From assembly GCF_003149455.1 (NCBI RefSeq), contig NZ_QFFK01000011.1:62001-126000 (forward strand): DNA of 64,000 bases. Reading direction: 5' to 3'. The position numbers were made by a program, and so were the translations under genes. Under the pieces are notes generated by a model. It did not search any database. It was given only the letters and a program-made list of their open reading frames with translations, and was not told where the DNA came from. Each line of letters starts with the position of its first letter. Within the stretch, counting starts at the first letter, position 1. Of the stretch, positions 54,147 to 62,878 are shown in pieces. This DNA is from Chitinophaga deserti (GTDB lineage Bacteria; Bacteroidota; Bacteroidia; Chitinophagales; Chitinophagaceae).

Positions 54147-54249
54147 CGCACAACCACACCGCATTATCCTTAATCAACACCCATAAATAGCATACCCTTC
54201 GTCATTATTCCACCTGATAAAAATCATATCAAAATAATAGAGGATAATA

Positions 54250-54298
54250 TTGTCCTATATAGAATTAGGAATTACATTTGTGCCATAAATCTTAAGAT
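54250..54298 (+). promoter_or_regulatory. promoter and possible operator of the Rrf2 gene
   Basis: TTG at 54250-54252, a 20-nt spacer and an exact TACATTTG at 54273-54280. A shared motif TTGTGCCATAA begins at 54278, overlapping the -7 box, and a 10-bp palindrome ATCTTAAGAT spans 54289-54298 at the start codon. Confidence 0.65.
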
Positions 54299-54590
54299 GC
54301 TATCCAAAGCTTGTGAATACTGTATCAAGGCGGTCGTTTTCCTCGCACAGCGGTCGAAAGAAGGGAAGCACGCTATCGTAAAAGAGATCGCCAGGGCCAT
54401 AGACTCGCCGGAAGCATTTACCGCCAAAGTGTTACAGCAACTGGTAAAAGGTGGTTTCATCAGTTCCCCACACCGCTATTGCAGACCATGTTCCATGAAT
54501 AATCAGGACAACAATCTCAGGTATATGCAGGTATCCCTGAATGCATCACCCATTAAATCCCGCCGCAGCTACAACGTGTTGCCGCAATAA
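54297..54590 (+). CDS. shortened Rrf2-family transcriptional regulator
   Basis: The 97-residue protein begins as a normal Rrf2 winged helix (MLSKACEYCIKAVVFLAQ, SPEAFTAKVLQQLVKGGFIS, residues 1-58). The wing tip and the Fe-S Cys region found in full members (about 140 residues) are missing. YCRPCSMNNQ at 62-71 resembles the C-x-PC-xxN end of the cysteine cluster, as if 40-50 residues between were deleted. It may still bind DNA but sense its signal poorly or differently. The promoter is intact. Regulation of the neighbouring genes is inferred. Confidence 0.78.
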   Translation: MLSKACEYCIKAVVFLAQRSKEGKHAIVKEIARAIDSPEAFTAKVLQQLVKGGFISSPHRYCRPCSMNNQDNNLRYMQVSLNASPIKSRRSYNVLPQ

Positions 54591-54712
54591 ACTTTATACT
54601 GGTTACCTGTGGGAGCCTGCGATTCCGCTGCCGGCTGAAATATTACCGGCAGCGGCCAGGCTAATAAGTTTTGTGTTACAGACTACATTGCCCTTTATAA
54701 ATAACCAGGAGT

Positions 54713-54733
54713 TATCCTTGTGTCATAATATCT
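54713..54733 (+). promoter_or_regulatory. promoter region of the hemerythrin gene
   Basis: TATCCTTG at 54713-54720 matches TAnnTTTG at 7 of 8 positions, and TTG lies at 54688-54690 (22-nt spacer). The TTGTGTCATAATATCT motif at 54718-54733 matches the Rrf2 gene motif with one substitution and one gap. Confidence 0.5.
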
Positions 54734-54739
54734 AATGTC

Positions 54740-55210
54740 ATGAAACGCGCACCAGAGTTAATACAGTTGTCCAGAGACCATCACAGCGGGTTATTACTCT
54801 GCTGGAAGATCAGGTACGGATTGAATCATAAGATAGCGTTAGACAGGATTGCGGCTTATGTGCGGCATTCTTTCACCAACGAACTGGAACCGCATTTTAA
54901 ACTGGAAGAAGATTTCGCATTTATACTCCTGCCCGAAACGCACCCCATGCGCCTGGAAGCACTTGGCCAGCATGCATTGCTCCGCAAACAGGCAGAGCAG
55001 ATGGGAGAGGAGCCGGTAACGGAAGAAATGCTCAAAACATTCTCCGACCTGCTGGAACTGCATATCCGTTTTGAAGAAAGACAACTTTTCCCTTTGATAG
55101 AATCCTCCACGCCTCCCGAAGCACTGAAAGCTTCCGGGGAACTCATTAACAGTGAATGGGAGAAGGACAATACCATCTGGAGTGATGAATTCTGGATAAT
55201 TAAAAACTAA
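54740..55210 (+). CDS. hemerythrin-domain protein
   Basis: The 156-residue protein has a hemerythrin-like four-helix bundle with di-iron ligand candidates His14/His15 (SRDHHSG), His52 and Glu56 (EPHFKLEED), His78 (GQHALLR), and His108 and Glu112 (LELHIRFEERQLFPLIE). The HxxxE pairs fit the YtfE/RIC or oxygen-binding hemerythrin group. With an Rrf2 regulator and a heme-copper-oxidase-like gene beside it, a role in iron-centre repair or NO/O2 handling is likely. Confidence 0.9.
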   Translation: MKRAPELIQLSRDHHSGLLLCWKIRYGLNHKIALDRIAAYVRHSFTNELEPHFKLEEDFAFILLPETHPMRLEALGQHALLRKQAEQMGEEPVTEEMLKTFSDLLELHIRFEERQLFPLIESSTPPEALKASGELINSEWEKDNTIWSDEFWIIKN

Positions 55211-55349
55211 CGATACCGATATAATTCCTCCGTTAACATTTTCTAAACCTATACGAACGGCCGGTGGTAAATTATTTAGTTTATCTTCCGGCTGTTGGCT
55301 TTTAATTGATGCATAGAGGGAAGCAATCAACATATAGATTCAATCGATC

Positions 55350-55378
55350 TTGTTTATATCTTCAATAACTTAATTTTA
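55350..55378 (+). promoter_or_regulatory. possible katG promoter
   Basis: TTG at 55350-55352, an 18-nt spacer and TAATTTTA at 55371-55378 (7 of 8 to TAnnTTTG). The 225-bp gap upstream of katG is A+T-rich; no OxyR site was identified by eye. Confidence 0.35.
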
Positions 55379-55435
55379 TACCCTCAACTACTATACGCTA
55401 ACAATTGTTCATTCAAGACCATAAACTTTCAACAA

Positions 55436-57712
<2,277 letters not shown>

Positions 57713-57737
57713 CAAGTATTATGTAGGAATAAAGCAA

Positions 57738-57766
57738 AAACGGCTTCCCCCTGTGGGAGGCTGTTT
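57738..57766 (+). terminator. terminator of katG
   Basis: A stem of about 11 bp with G-U pairs (AACGGCTTCCC against GGGAGGCTGTT), followed by T8. It is 25 nt past the stop. Confidence 0.8.
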
Positions 57767-57802
57767 TTTTTATGCCCATTTCCCCCAAATCCAAAAATAA
57801 AT

Positions 57803-57848
57803 TTGCGTAGCTAAATAACTACATGTACATTTGTAGTCAAATAGCTAC
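57803..57848 (+). promoter_or_regulatory. promoter overlapped by a dyad operator, ArsR-type
   Basis: TTG (57803-57805), a 20-nt spacer and an exact TACATTTG (57826-57833) form the promoter. Over it lie two nested inverted repeats with the same centre: GTAGCTA (57807-57813) with TAGCTAC (57842-57848), and ACTACA (57818-57823) with TGTAGT (57832-57837). An ArsR repressor bound here would block the polymerase; autoregulation is inferred. Confidence 0.75.
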
Positions 57849-57851
57849 ACA

Positions 57852-58175
57852 ATGAATCTAAGACGTGATGTATTCCAGGCAATAGCTGATCCCACGCGGA
57901 GGGCTATTTTGCTGCTGGTAGCCTCCCAGGCCATGACAGCGGGGGCAATAGCCGCCAACTTCGATACTGCGCGGCCTACGGTTTCCAAACACCTGCAAAT
58001 CCTCACCGAATGCGAATTGCTGGAGCAGGAGCAGAACGGGAGGGAGATTATTTACCACCTTAATCCTCAAAAAATGAAAGAGATCGCCGATTTCATTGAG
58101 CCGTTCCGCAAAATGTGGGACGACCGCTTCAACAAGCTCGAAGCCATCATGAAAAACTATAAACCTAAAAAATAA
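57852..58175 (+). CDS. ArsR-family winged-helix repressor
   Basis: The 107-residue protein has the ArsR HTH (VFQAIADPTRRAILLLVASQAMTAGAIAANFDTARPTVSKHLQILTECELLE, in three helices and a wing). The metal-binding Cys motif of arsenic/zinc sensors is absent, matching the group that sits before SRPBCC/AHSA1 genes. It leads an operon with the SRPBCC gene 6 nt later, then DoxX and DUF1801 genes. Confidence 0.93.
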   Translation: MNLRRDVFQAIADPTRRAILLLVASQAMTAGAIAANFDTARPTVSKHLQILTECELLEQEQNGREIIYHLNPQKMKEIADFIEPFRKMWDDRFNKLEAIMKNYKPKK

Positions 58176-58181
58176 CCTGTA

Positions 58182-58652
58182 ATGGAAAGAAAAACCAAGA
58201 TCACGGCGGAAGACGGCAAACAGGAGCTCGTCATCACCCGCGAGTTCGACCTGCCGCTCGAACTGCTCTTTACAGCCTATTCCGAACCCGAGATTATCGA
58301 ACAGTGGATGGACAATGAAGTGGTACACCACGAAAGCAAAAAACACGGCAGCTGGCAGTTCCGCAAGAAAGACAAAGACGGCAATGTTGTTTTCTCCGCC
58401 AACGGCGTATACCACGCCTTTGTGCCCAACGAAAAAATCACCCGTACTTTTGAAATGGACAACACCCATTTCCCCCCTCAGCTGGAATTCTTTACTTTTG
58501 AATCACTGACGGAAGATACCAGCAAACTCACGATGCACGTCATTTACAAATCAGCAGCACTCCGCGATGAAATGGTGAAAATGGGCATGCACTGGGGCAT
58601 CAATATGGCCCACGACCGATTACAGGAAATCCTAACTAAAACCGCTAAATAA
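58182..58652 (+). CDS. SRPBCC (AHSA1-type) protein
   Basis: The 156-residue protein has the START/Bet v1-like fold of the AHSA1 group, with ITREFDLPLELLFTAYSEPEIIEQWM at the start, a central beta-sheet (GSWQFRKKDKDGNVVFS, ITRTFEMDN) and a C-terminal helix (MHWGINMAHDRLQEILTK). ArsR-AHSA1 pairs are common and of mostly unknown ligand. It is part of the four-gene operon from 57852. Confidence 0.9.
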   Translation: MERKTKITAEDGKQELVITREFDLPLELLFTAYSEPEIIEQWMDNEVVHHESKKHGSWQFRKKDKDGNVVFSANGVYHAFVPNEKITRTFEMDNTHFPPQLEFFTFESLTEDTSKLTMHVIYKSAALRDEMVKMGMHWGINMAHDRLQEILTKTAK

Positions 58653-58660
58653 CTCCCGTT

Positions 58661-59044
58661 ATGTCTAAAAGAAACAAAATCATTTATTGGGTTGCCACCA
58701 TCTGGATGTGCCTCGGCATGGCATCCACCGGTATCGTACAGATCATGCAGGTGAAAGAAGAAGTGGATATGATGAACCACCTCGGTTATCCCGCTTATTT
58801 CATGACCCTGATCGGTGTCTGGAAATTGCTGGGTGTGGTGGTAGTACTCATCCCAAAATATCCGGTGTTGAAAGAATGGGCATATGCAGGTTTCTTCTTC
58901 ACCATGTCTGGCGCCACTATTTCACACCTCATAAAAAGCGACCCGATAGCAGACACTCTTCCGCCGGTATTCCTCCTCCTGCTCATCGCACTTTCTTATT
59001 TCTTCCGTCCGGCAAACCGCAAACCTGTTACTGTAGCAGCATAA
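58661..59044 (+). CDS. DoxX-like membrane protein
   Basis: The 127-residue protein has four membrane segments (IIYWVATIWMCLGMASTG, MTLIGVWKLLGVVVVLI, WAYAGFFFTMSGATISHLI, VFLLLLIALSYFF) in DoxX_2 style. It is the third gene of the ArsR operon, 8 nt after the SRPBCC gene. Its role is unknown. Confidence 0.88.
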   Translation: MSKRNKIIYWVATIWMCLGMASTGIVQIMQVKEEVDMMNHLGYPAYFMTLIGVWKLLGVVVVLIPKYPVLKEWAYAGFFFTMSGATISHLIKSDPIADTLPPVFLLLLIALSYFFRPANRKPVTVAA

Positions 59045-59054
59045 TTAAATCTTT

Positions 59055-59636
59055 ATGAACCCTGCCGTAGATGCATATTTCGCGAAACTCGACAAGTGGA
59101 AGGATGAACTGCTTGCCATCCGCAAAATAGTCCTCGACTGCCAGCTGGCGGAAGAACTCAAGTGGCACTCGCCCTGTTACGCCTATAACGGCACTAACAT
59201 CGCCATCATCGGCGGACTGAAAGACTATTGCGTACTCAGTTTCTTCAAAGGAGCGCTTTTGAAAGACGAGCACCATCTGCTGGAAGCACCGGGCGAAAAC
59301 ACGCAATCCGGCAGGGTAATTAAGTTTACCAGTACAAAGCGCATCGCCGAGCTGGAACCCATCCTCAAAGCATACATCTTCGAAGCGATAGAGGTAGAGG
59401 AAGCAGGGCTGAAGGTGGATTTCCGCCAGCAGGCGCCACCGCCCGTCCCGGAAGAGCTGGAGAATAAGATGAAATCCAACGCCGCCCTTAAAAAGGCCTG
59501 GAATGCACTTACTCCCGGCCGCCAGCGGGGATACCTGCTCCACTTTACCGCTGCCAAACAACCGAAAACCCGGGAAGCCAGGATCGATAAGTTCATCCCC
59601 AAAATCCTGGAAGGGAAGGGGATGAACGACTGGTAA
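59055..59636 (+). CDS. YdeI/DUF1801-type protein
   Basis: The 193-residue protein has a DUF1801 domain (residues about 12-115: LLAIRKIVLDCQLAEELKWHSPCYAYNGTNIAIIG) and a YdeI-type C-terminal helical part (LKKAWNALTPGRQRGYLLHFTAAKQPKTREARIDK). It closes the ArsR-SRPBCC-DoxX operon, 10 nt after the DoxX gene. No clear terminator follows; the 11-bp array C begins 24 nt downstream. Confidence 0.88.
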   Translation: MNPAVDAYFAKLDKWKDELLAIRKIVLDCQLAEELKWHSPCYAYNGTNIAIIGGLKDYCVLSFFKGALLKDEHHLLEAPGENTQSGRVIKFTSTKRIAELEPILKAYIFEAIEVEEAGLKVDFRQQAPPPVPEELENKMKSNAALKKAWNALTPGRQRGYLLHFTAAKQPKTREARIDKFIPKILEGKGMNDW

Positions 59637-59659
59637 ACAATTGTAAACCTGCCTGTACA

Positions 59660-59780
59660 CAACTCCCGGGTTACTCCGGCGCAGAGGCACCACTACTTCA
59701 GGGCTGCTTCAGGGCTACTCCGTAGTTACTTCACGTTTACTTCAGGGTTACTTAAGGGTTAATGTAGGGGTAATGTAGGT
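59660..59780. repeat. degenerate 11-bp tandem array C
   Basis: Eleven consecutive 11-mers, best as TTACTTCAGGG (59737-59747) with variants CTACTTCAGGG, CTGCTTCAGGG, TTACTTAAGGG and TTAATGTAGGG. There is no spacer and no frame. It follows the DUF1801 gene and precedes a leftward terminator at 59999, so it lies between convergent 3' ends. The rest of 59637-60000 shows nothing recognisable. Confidence 0.88.
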
Positions 59781-59998
59781 ATAAGGTTTTCAAAAGCACC
59801 TCTAACCCTTTACTGCACAGGGTTTCACAAAAAGGGTACCTAATGTTTAGTACACTCTGACGCACTACCAACGCAAAAAAGCGAACATAATATCAGGATA
59901 GCAGCAATAATGTATCAGAAAGAGGTAATTTGTTTAGTCTACCTAATTTAACCTGGCCTTACATATTGCGTATATCAGTATTAAGGAAGCAATAAACC

Positions 59999-60027
59999 AA
60001 ACGGCCGGATCAATTATCCGGCCGTTT
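59999..60027 (-). terminator. terminator beyond the leftward gene tail
   Basis: A perfect 12-bp stem (AAACGGCCGGAT and complement) with a 5-nt loop. It lies 16 nt after the leftward stop at 60044 and so marks that tail as once real. Confidence 0.8.
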
Positions 60028-60043
60028 GCACGTAAATCCATCA

Positions 60044-60141
60044 TCACGACGGACGACGAAAATCAATTTTATTGTTTACACCCATAGGCTCGTCATTTTC
60101 TCCGCCTACTATTCCAATAAAAGCTTCGTAGCAGGGGTGCT
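60044..60141 (-). pseudogene. leftward gene tail remnant, unidentified
   Basis: A leftward frame ends in YEAFIGIVGGENDEPMGV and a basic FRRPS C-terminus, followed at once by a terminator. The reading quality stops near 60145, where the frame meets the rightward TonB tail. It looks like the 3' end of a lost gene. The family is not recognised. Confidence 0.35.
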
Positions 60142-60330
60142 TTGCAGACCGGGGCATTTTACTTCTGCCACTTCCGCATGGGATACAACGGACAGGCAAA
60201 AGGCTTCCGCTGGCAGCTGAACGCGGGAGTAGAGAACATCTTCGACGCTTATTACTGTGAGCACCTCGACTGGGGCAACATTGCCCGGCAGGGCCGCAAC
60301 TTTTACCTGCAGCCGGGGATAGGTTTCTAA
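60142..60330 (+). pseudogene. C-terminal remnant of a TonB-dependent receptor
   Basis: About 60 codons read as the last barrel strands of a receptor: WQLNAGVENIFDAYYCEHLDWGN, then RQGRNFYLQPGIGF and stop. LNAGVENIFDxYYxEHLDWGN is the standard ending of iron-type TonB receptors, and the terminal Phe is intact. The other ~600 codons are absent and no complete barrel is nearby. It is a deletion remnant. Confidence 0.8.
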
Positions 60331-60421
60331 GTATCTGGACTACCAACTTTTATTCATTTTGGACCAGTAAAACGAATTGGGTATTGGAGACATTTGTGGC
60401 AGTTTTAAAAACACGCAACAT

Positions 60422-60919
60422 ATGTCAACACCCACAATGGAAACCAGTTCACAGGTAGTGAATGTTAAAGGAGGAAAAGCAACCCTCGTAAAAGCCACGC
60501 TGGAACATTTAAAAGATGCCAGTTTGCTTTTTGACATGTACCGGGTATTCTACCGCCAGCCGGCAGACTACGAACGGTGCAGGCGCTTCCTGCAGGAGCG
60601 CCTGCAAAATGAAGAATCACACATCTTCCTGGCTTATGTAGATGGGCAGCCCGTAGGTTTCGTACAACTGTACGAACTCTATCACTACATTAAACTGGAA
60701 AAGCAATGGCTGCTCAGTGACCTTTTCGTACATCCGGATTACCGCGGCATTGGACTGTCCGTTCATCTCATTAACCGCAGCAAGCAATGGTGCGATGAAA
60801 CCGGCGCCTGCGGACTGATGCTGGAAACAGAAAAAACCAACGATATCGGCAATACGCTGTATCCCCGCTGCGGCTTTGAATACGACGGGAAGCATAATTA
60901 TTATCAGTGGTGGAAATGA
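60422..60919 (+). CDS. GNAT family N-acetyltransferase
   Basis: From ATG 60422 the protein has 165 residues (a second Met five codons on is possible; the frame to 60377 is not used). GNAT elements are clear: IFLAYVDGQPVGFVQLYEL, LSDLFVHPDYRGIGLSVHLINRS with the R-G-x-G loop, and TEKTNDIGNTLYPRCGFEY. The substrate is unknown. A terminator follows. Confidence 0.9.
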   Translation: MSTPTMETSSQVVNVKGGKATLVKATLEHLKDASLLFDMYRVFYRQPADYERCRRFLQERLQNEESHIFLAYVDGQPVGFVQLYELYHYIKLEKQWLLSDLFVHPDYRGIGLSVHLINRSKQWCDETGACGLMLETEKTNDIGNTLYPRCGFEYDGKHNYYQWWK

Positions 60920-60939
60920 GATAGTAGCAAATCCTGATC

Positions 60940-60978
60940 ATCCCCCGTTAGTAATCGATATGATTATTAACGGGGGAT
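60940..60978 (+). terminator. terminator of the GNAT gene
   Basis: An 11-bp stem ATCCCCCGTTA / TAACGGGGGAT with a 17-nt loop that contains a further small palindrome, followed by TTTTT. Confidence 0.75.
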
Positions 60979-61040
60979 TTTTTAGGTCTGGGTCTGTTTT
61001 CCTACCTTGCAGTAAGTACTTTCCCCTAAAGCACTACCGG

Positions 61041-61622
61041 ATGGACCTACACCAAAAAATCACCATAGCCAGAAAAGAAAAAGGCCTCACACAGGAGCAG
61101 CTGGCAGAGATGACCAATATCAGCGTGCGCACCATTCAGCGGATAGAGGGAGGGGAAAACGTTCCGAGGGCTTTCACCCTGAAGGCCATCGCCACCGCAC
61201 TGGATGTTCCTTTCGAAGAATGGACGGCTATCCCGGCTCCCCCTGCATCGGAAAAGGTCTATGCCGGGGAAGAAGTACATGCCCTGCAGATGATATGCCT
61301 TTCCTGTTTCAGTTACCTCGTAATACCGCTTGTTCATTTTCTCATACCTGCCTGGTTACTGAAAAGATCGGGTATTCAGCGTCAGGAAGCGAAGGCTTTT
61401 GCCCGGCAGGTTATCAGGCGGCAGATCTACTGGTCTATAGCACTTTCAGGGTTGATGTTACTGACCATGCTGTTCAATTTTATCAGCCGGTCCATCTTCC
61501 CCCAACCGTTTCTCCTCAACTACATGTGGCCCCTGTTTATCATGTTCGGATGGAATGCCGTACAAATTTTACTTTCTGCCAGACAAATAAAGGCCGTAAA
61601 TAACCCATTGATTACCAGTTAA
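61041..61622 (+). CDS. XRE-family regulator with membrane C-terminus
   Basis: From ATG 61041 the protein has 193 residues: an HTH_XRE domain at 1-65 (ITIARKEKGLTQEQLAEMTNISVRTIQRIEGG) and then three membrane segments at about 92-115, 133-158 and 165-187, resembling DUF4870. It is a membrane-tethered DNA-binding protein. The long frame from 60876 overlaps the terminator and is rejected. The signal it senses is unknown. Confidence 0.87.
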   Translation: MDLHQKITIARKEKGLTQEQLAEMTNISVRTIQRIEGGENVPRAFTLKAIATALDVPFEEWTAIPAPPASEKVYAGEEVHALQMICLSCFSYLVIPLVHFLIPAWLLKRSGIQRQEAKAFARQVIRRQIYWSIALSGLMLLTMLFNFISRSIFPQPFLLNYMWPLFIMFGWNAVQILLSARQIKAVNNPLITS

Positions 61623-61672
61623 TGTCGCACAAATGTCGGGTAAATGACGTGCTATTGGTTACCTGCCGTTGA

Positions 61673-61680
61673 TAGCTTTG
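61673..61680 (+). promoter_or_regulatory. -7 box upstream of the aspartic-protease-like gene
   Basis: TAGCTTTG is an exact TAnnTTTG, 21 nt before the ATG at 61702. TTG at 61655-61657 is only 15 nt upstream, so the -33 element is not convincing. Confidence 0.45.
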
Positions 61681-61701
61681 CAGGCAAACAATACACCCAT
61701 T

Positions 61702-62649
61702 ATGCAAACTATCAGGCAGGCTATTTTGATCTTAATCCTGGCCATTACTTCCGGCAGCATCATATCTGCATTAGCGCAATCCTTTCCCGCCAGTCAGCTT
61801 ACATTTCCTCCCGGCACCCATGAAATACCCTTTCTCTGGCAGGGGGATACCGTGCATGCCAAATGGGAACCTCATGCCGCCATGCTCATTCCGGTGAAGC
61901 TAAAGGGCTGCCCTAAGCAGTTCTACATGCAGTTCGACCTTGGCGCCCCCACTACCATACTCTACCTTCACAAAATGAACGCCATACGGGAAAAGTACCC
62001 GCAGGCAGTACCGGATAGCCCTCATACGAGCTTCTCTTTTACAACAGGGAACACCCCGGTAAACGCCCACAGCATCTCCCTCATGCAATCTGACAACAGT
62101 GGTATAGACTGGACCGCAAAAAACAAAGTAATCATAGGAACCATCGGGACTGACTTAATAGACGGACGTATAGCAGTTATAGATTATCCCCGGCAGCGGC
62201 TCACACTTGCAACGGAGGTTCCTCAAAAGATAGCACGCAATATCAGAATGGAATCATTCGTGTACATGGGCAGGAAGGTACTATTACCCACCACCATTCT
62301 TGGTCAGCATAAGCTGCTGTTCTTCGATACCGGTTCCAGCATGTACACTTTACTGACAGACAGGGCCACCTGCGAACAAATGGCCATCCCCGGCACACCG
62401 GTAATGCAAAGCAAATCATGGTCATGGAACAAATGGCTGACCACCAACAGCATGGCTACCGGCGATAGTATAGCAATAGCTTCATTGAAAATCGCCATCA
62501 GAACCGTCACATATATAGAAGACGCAGATCCCGCGCAGGCAGCGCACATGAAGCGCATGGGCATAGGAGGGATGACGGGGAATAAACTATTCCTGCCATA
62601 CAAGCTGGTACTGGATACGAAGAACAAAATGTTTGGAATTATGCGTTGA
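61702..62649 (+). CDS. secreted aspartic-protease-like protein with two lobes
   Basis: From ATG 61702 the protein has 315 residues and a signal peptide (1-26). Two similar halves each carry a hydrophobic-D-x-G element: first FDLGAPTT (Asp79-Leu-Gly) and then FFDTGSSMYT (Asp209-Thr-Gly). Each is followed by a hydrophobic-Gly second element (IIGTIGTDLI near 145; GIGGMTGNKLFLP near 290) as in pepsin/retropepsin folds. The first motif deviates from D-T/S-G, so proteolysis may be weak or absent. The long frame to 61669 is rejected. Confidence 0.7.
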   Translation: MQTIRQAILILILAITSGSIISALAQSFPASQLTFPPGTHEIPFLWQGDTVHAKWEPHAAMLIPVKLKGCPKQFYMQFDLGAPTTILYLHKMNAIREKYPQAVPDSPHTSFSFTTGNTPVNAHSISLMQSDNSGIDWTAKNKVIIGTIGTDLIDGRIAVIDYPRQRLTLATEVPQKIARNIRMESFVYMGRKVLLPTTILGQHKLLFFDTGSSMYTLLTDRATCEQMAIPGTPVMQSKSWSWNKWLTTNSMATGDSIAIASLKIAIRTVTYIEDADPAQAAHMKRMGIGGMTGNKLFLPYKLVLDTKNKMFGIMR

Positions 62650-62664
62650 GGAAGGGAAATGAAA

Positions 62665-62683
62665 AAGCCCGGTAACCGGGCTT
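62665..62683 (+). terminator. short terminator-like hairpin
   Basis: AAGCCCGGT / ACCGGGCTT arms almost touch (1-nt centre), so the real loop is 3-5 nt. It lies 16 nt after the stop and is followed by a C/T-rich stretch. Confidence 0.6.
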
Positions 62684-62878
62684 CTCTTGAAACGAAGTTA
62701 GGAAAAAAAGCTGGTCTCCGCATCAACCCCGCCCGGAAAACAAGGTGTTTTTTTAGCATATGAAATCACTACTTTTATGCCTTCATTATCACACGGCGTA
62801 CATCTGCCATAACCCTGCTACAGTAAGCTTTACAGCCATATCAACAGCAGATGCCGCACACTATTCTTAAACCCGGAA

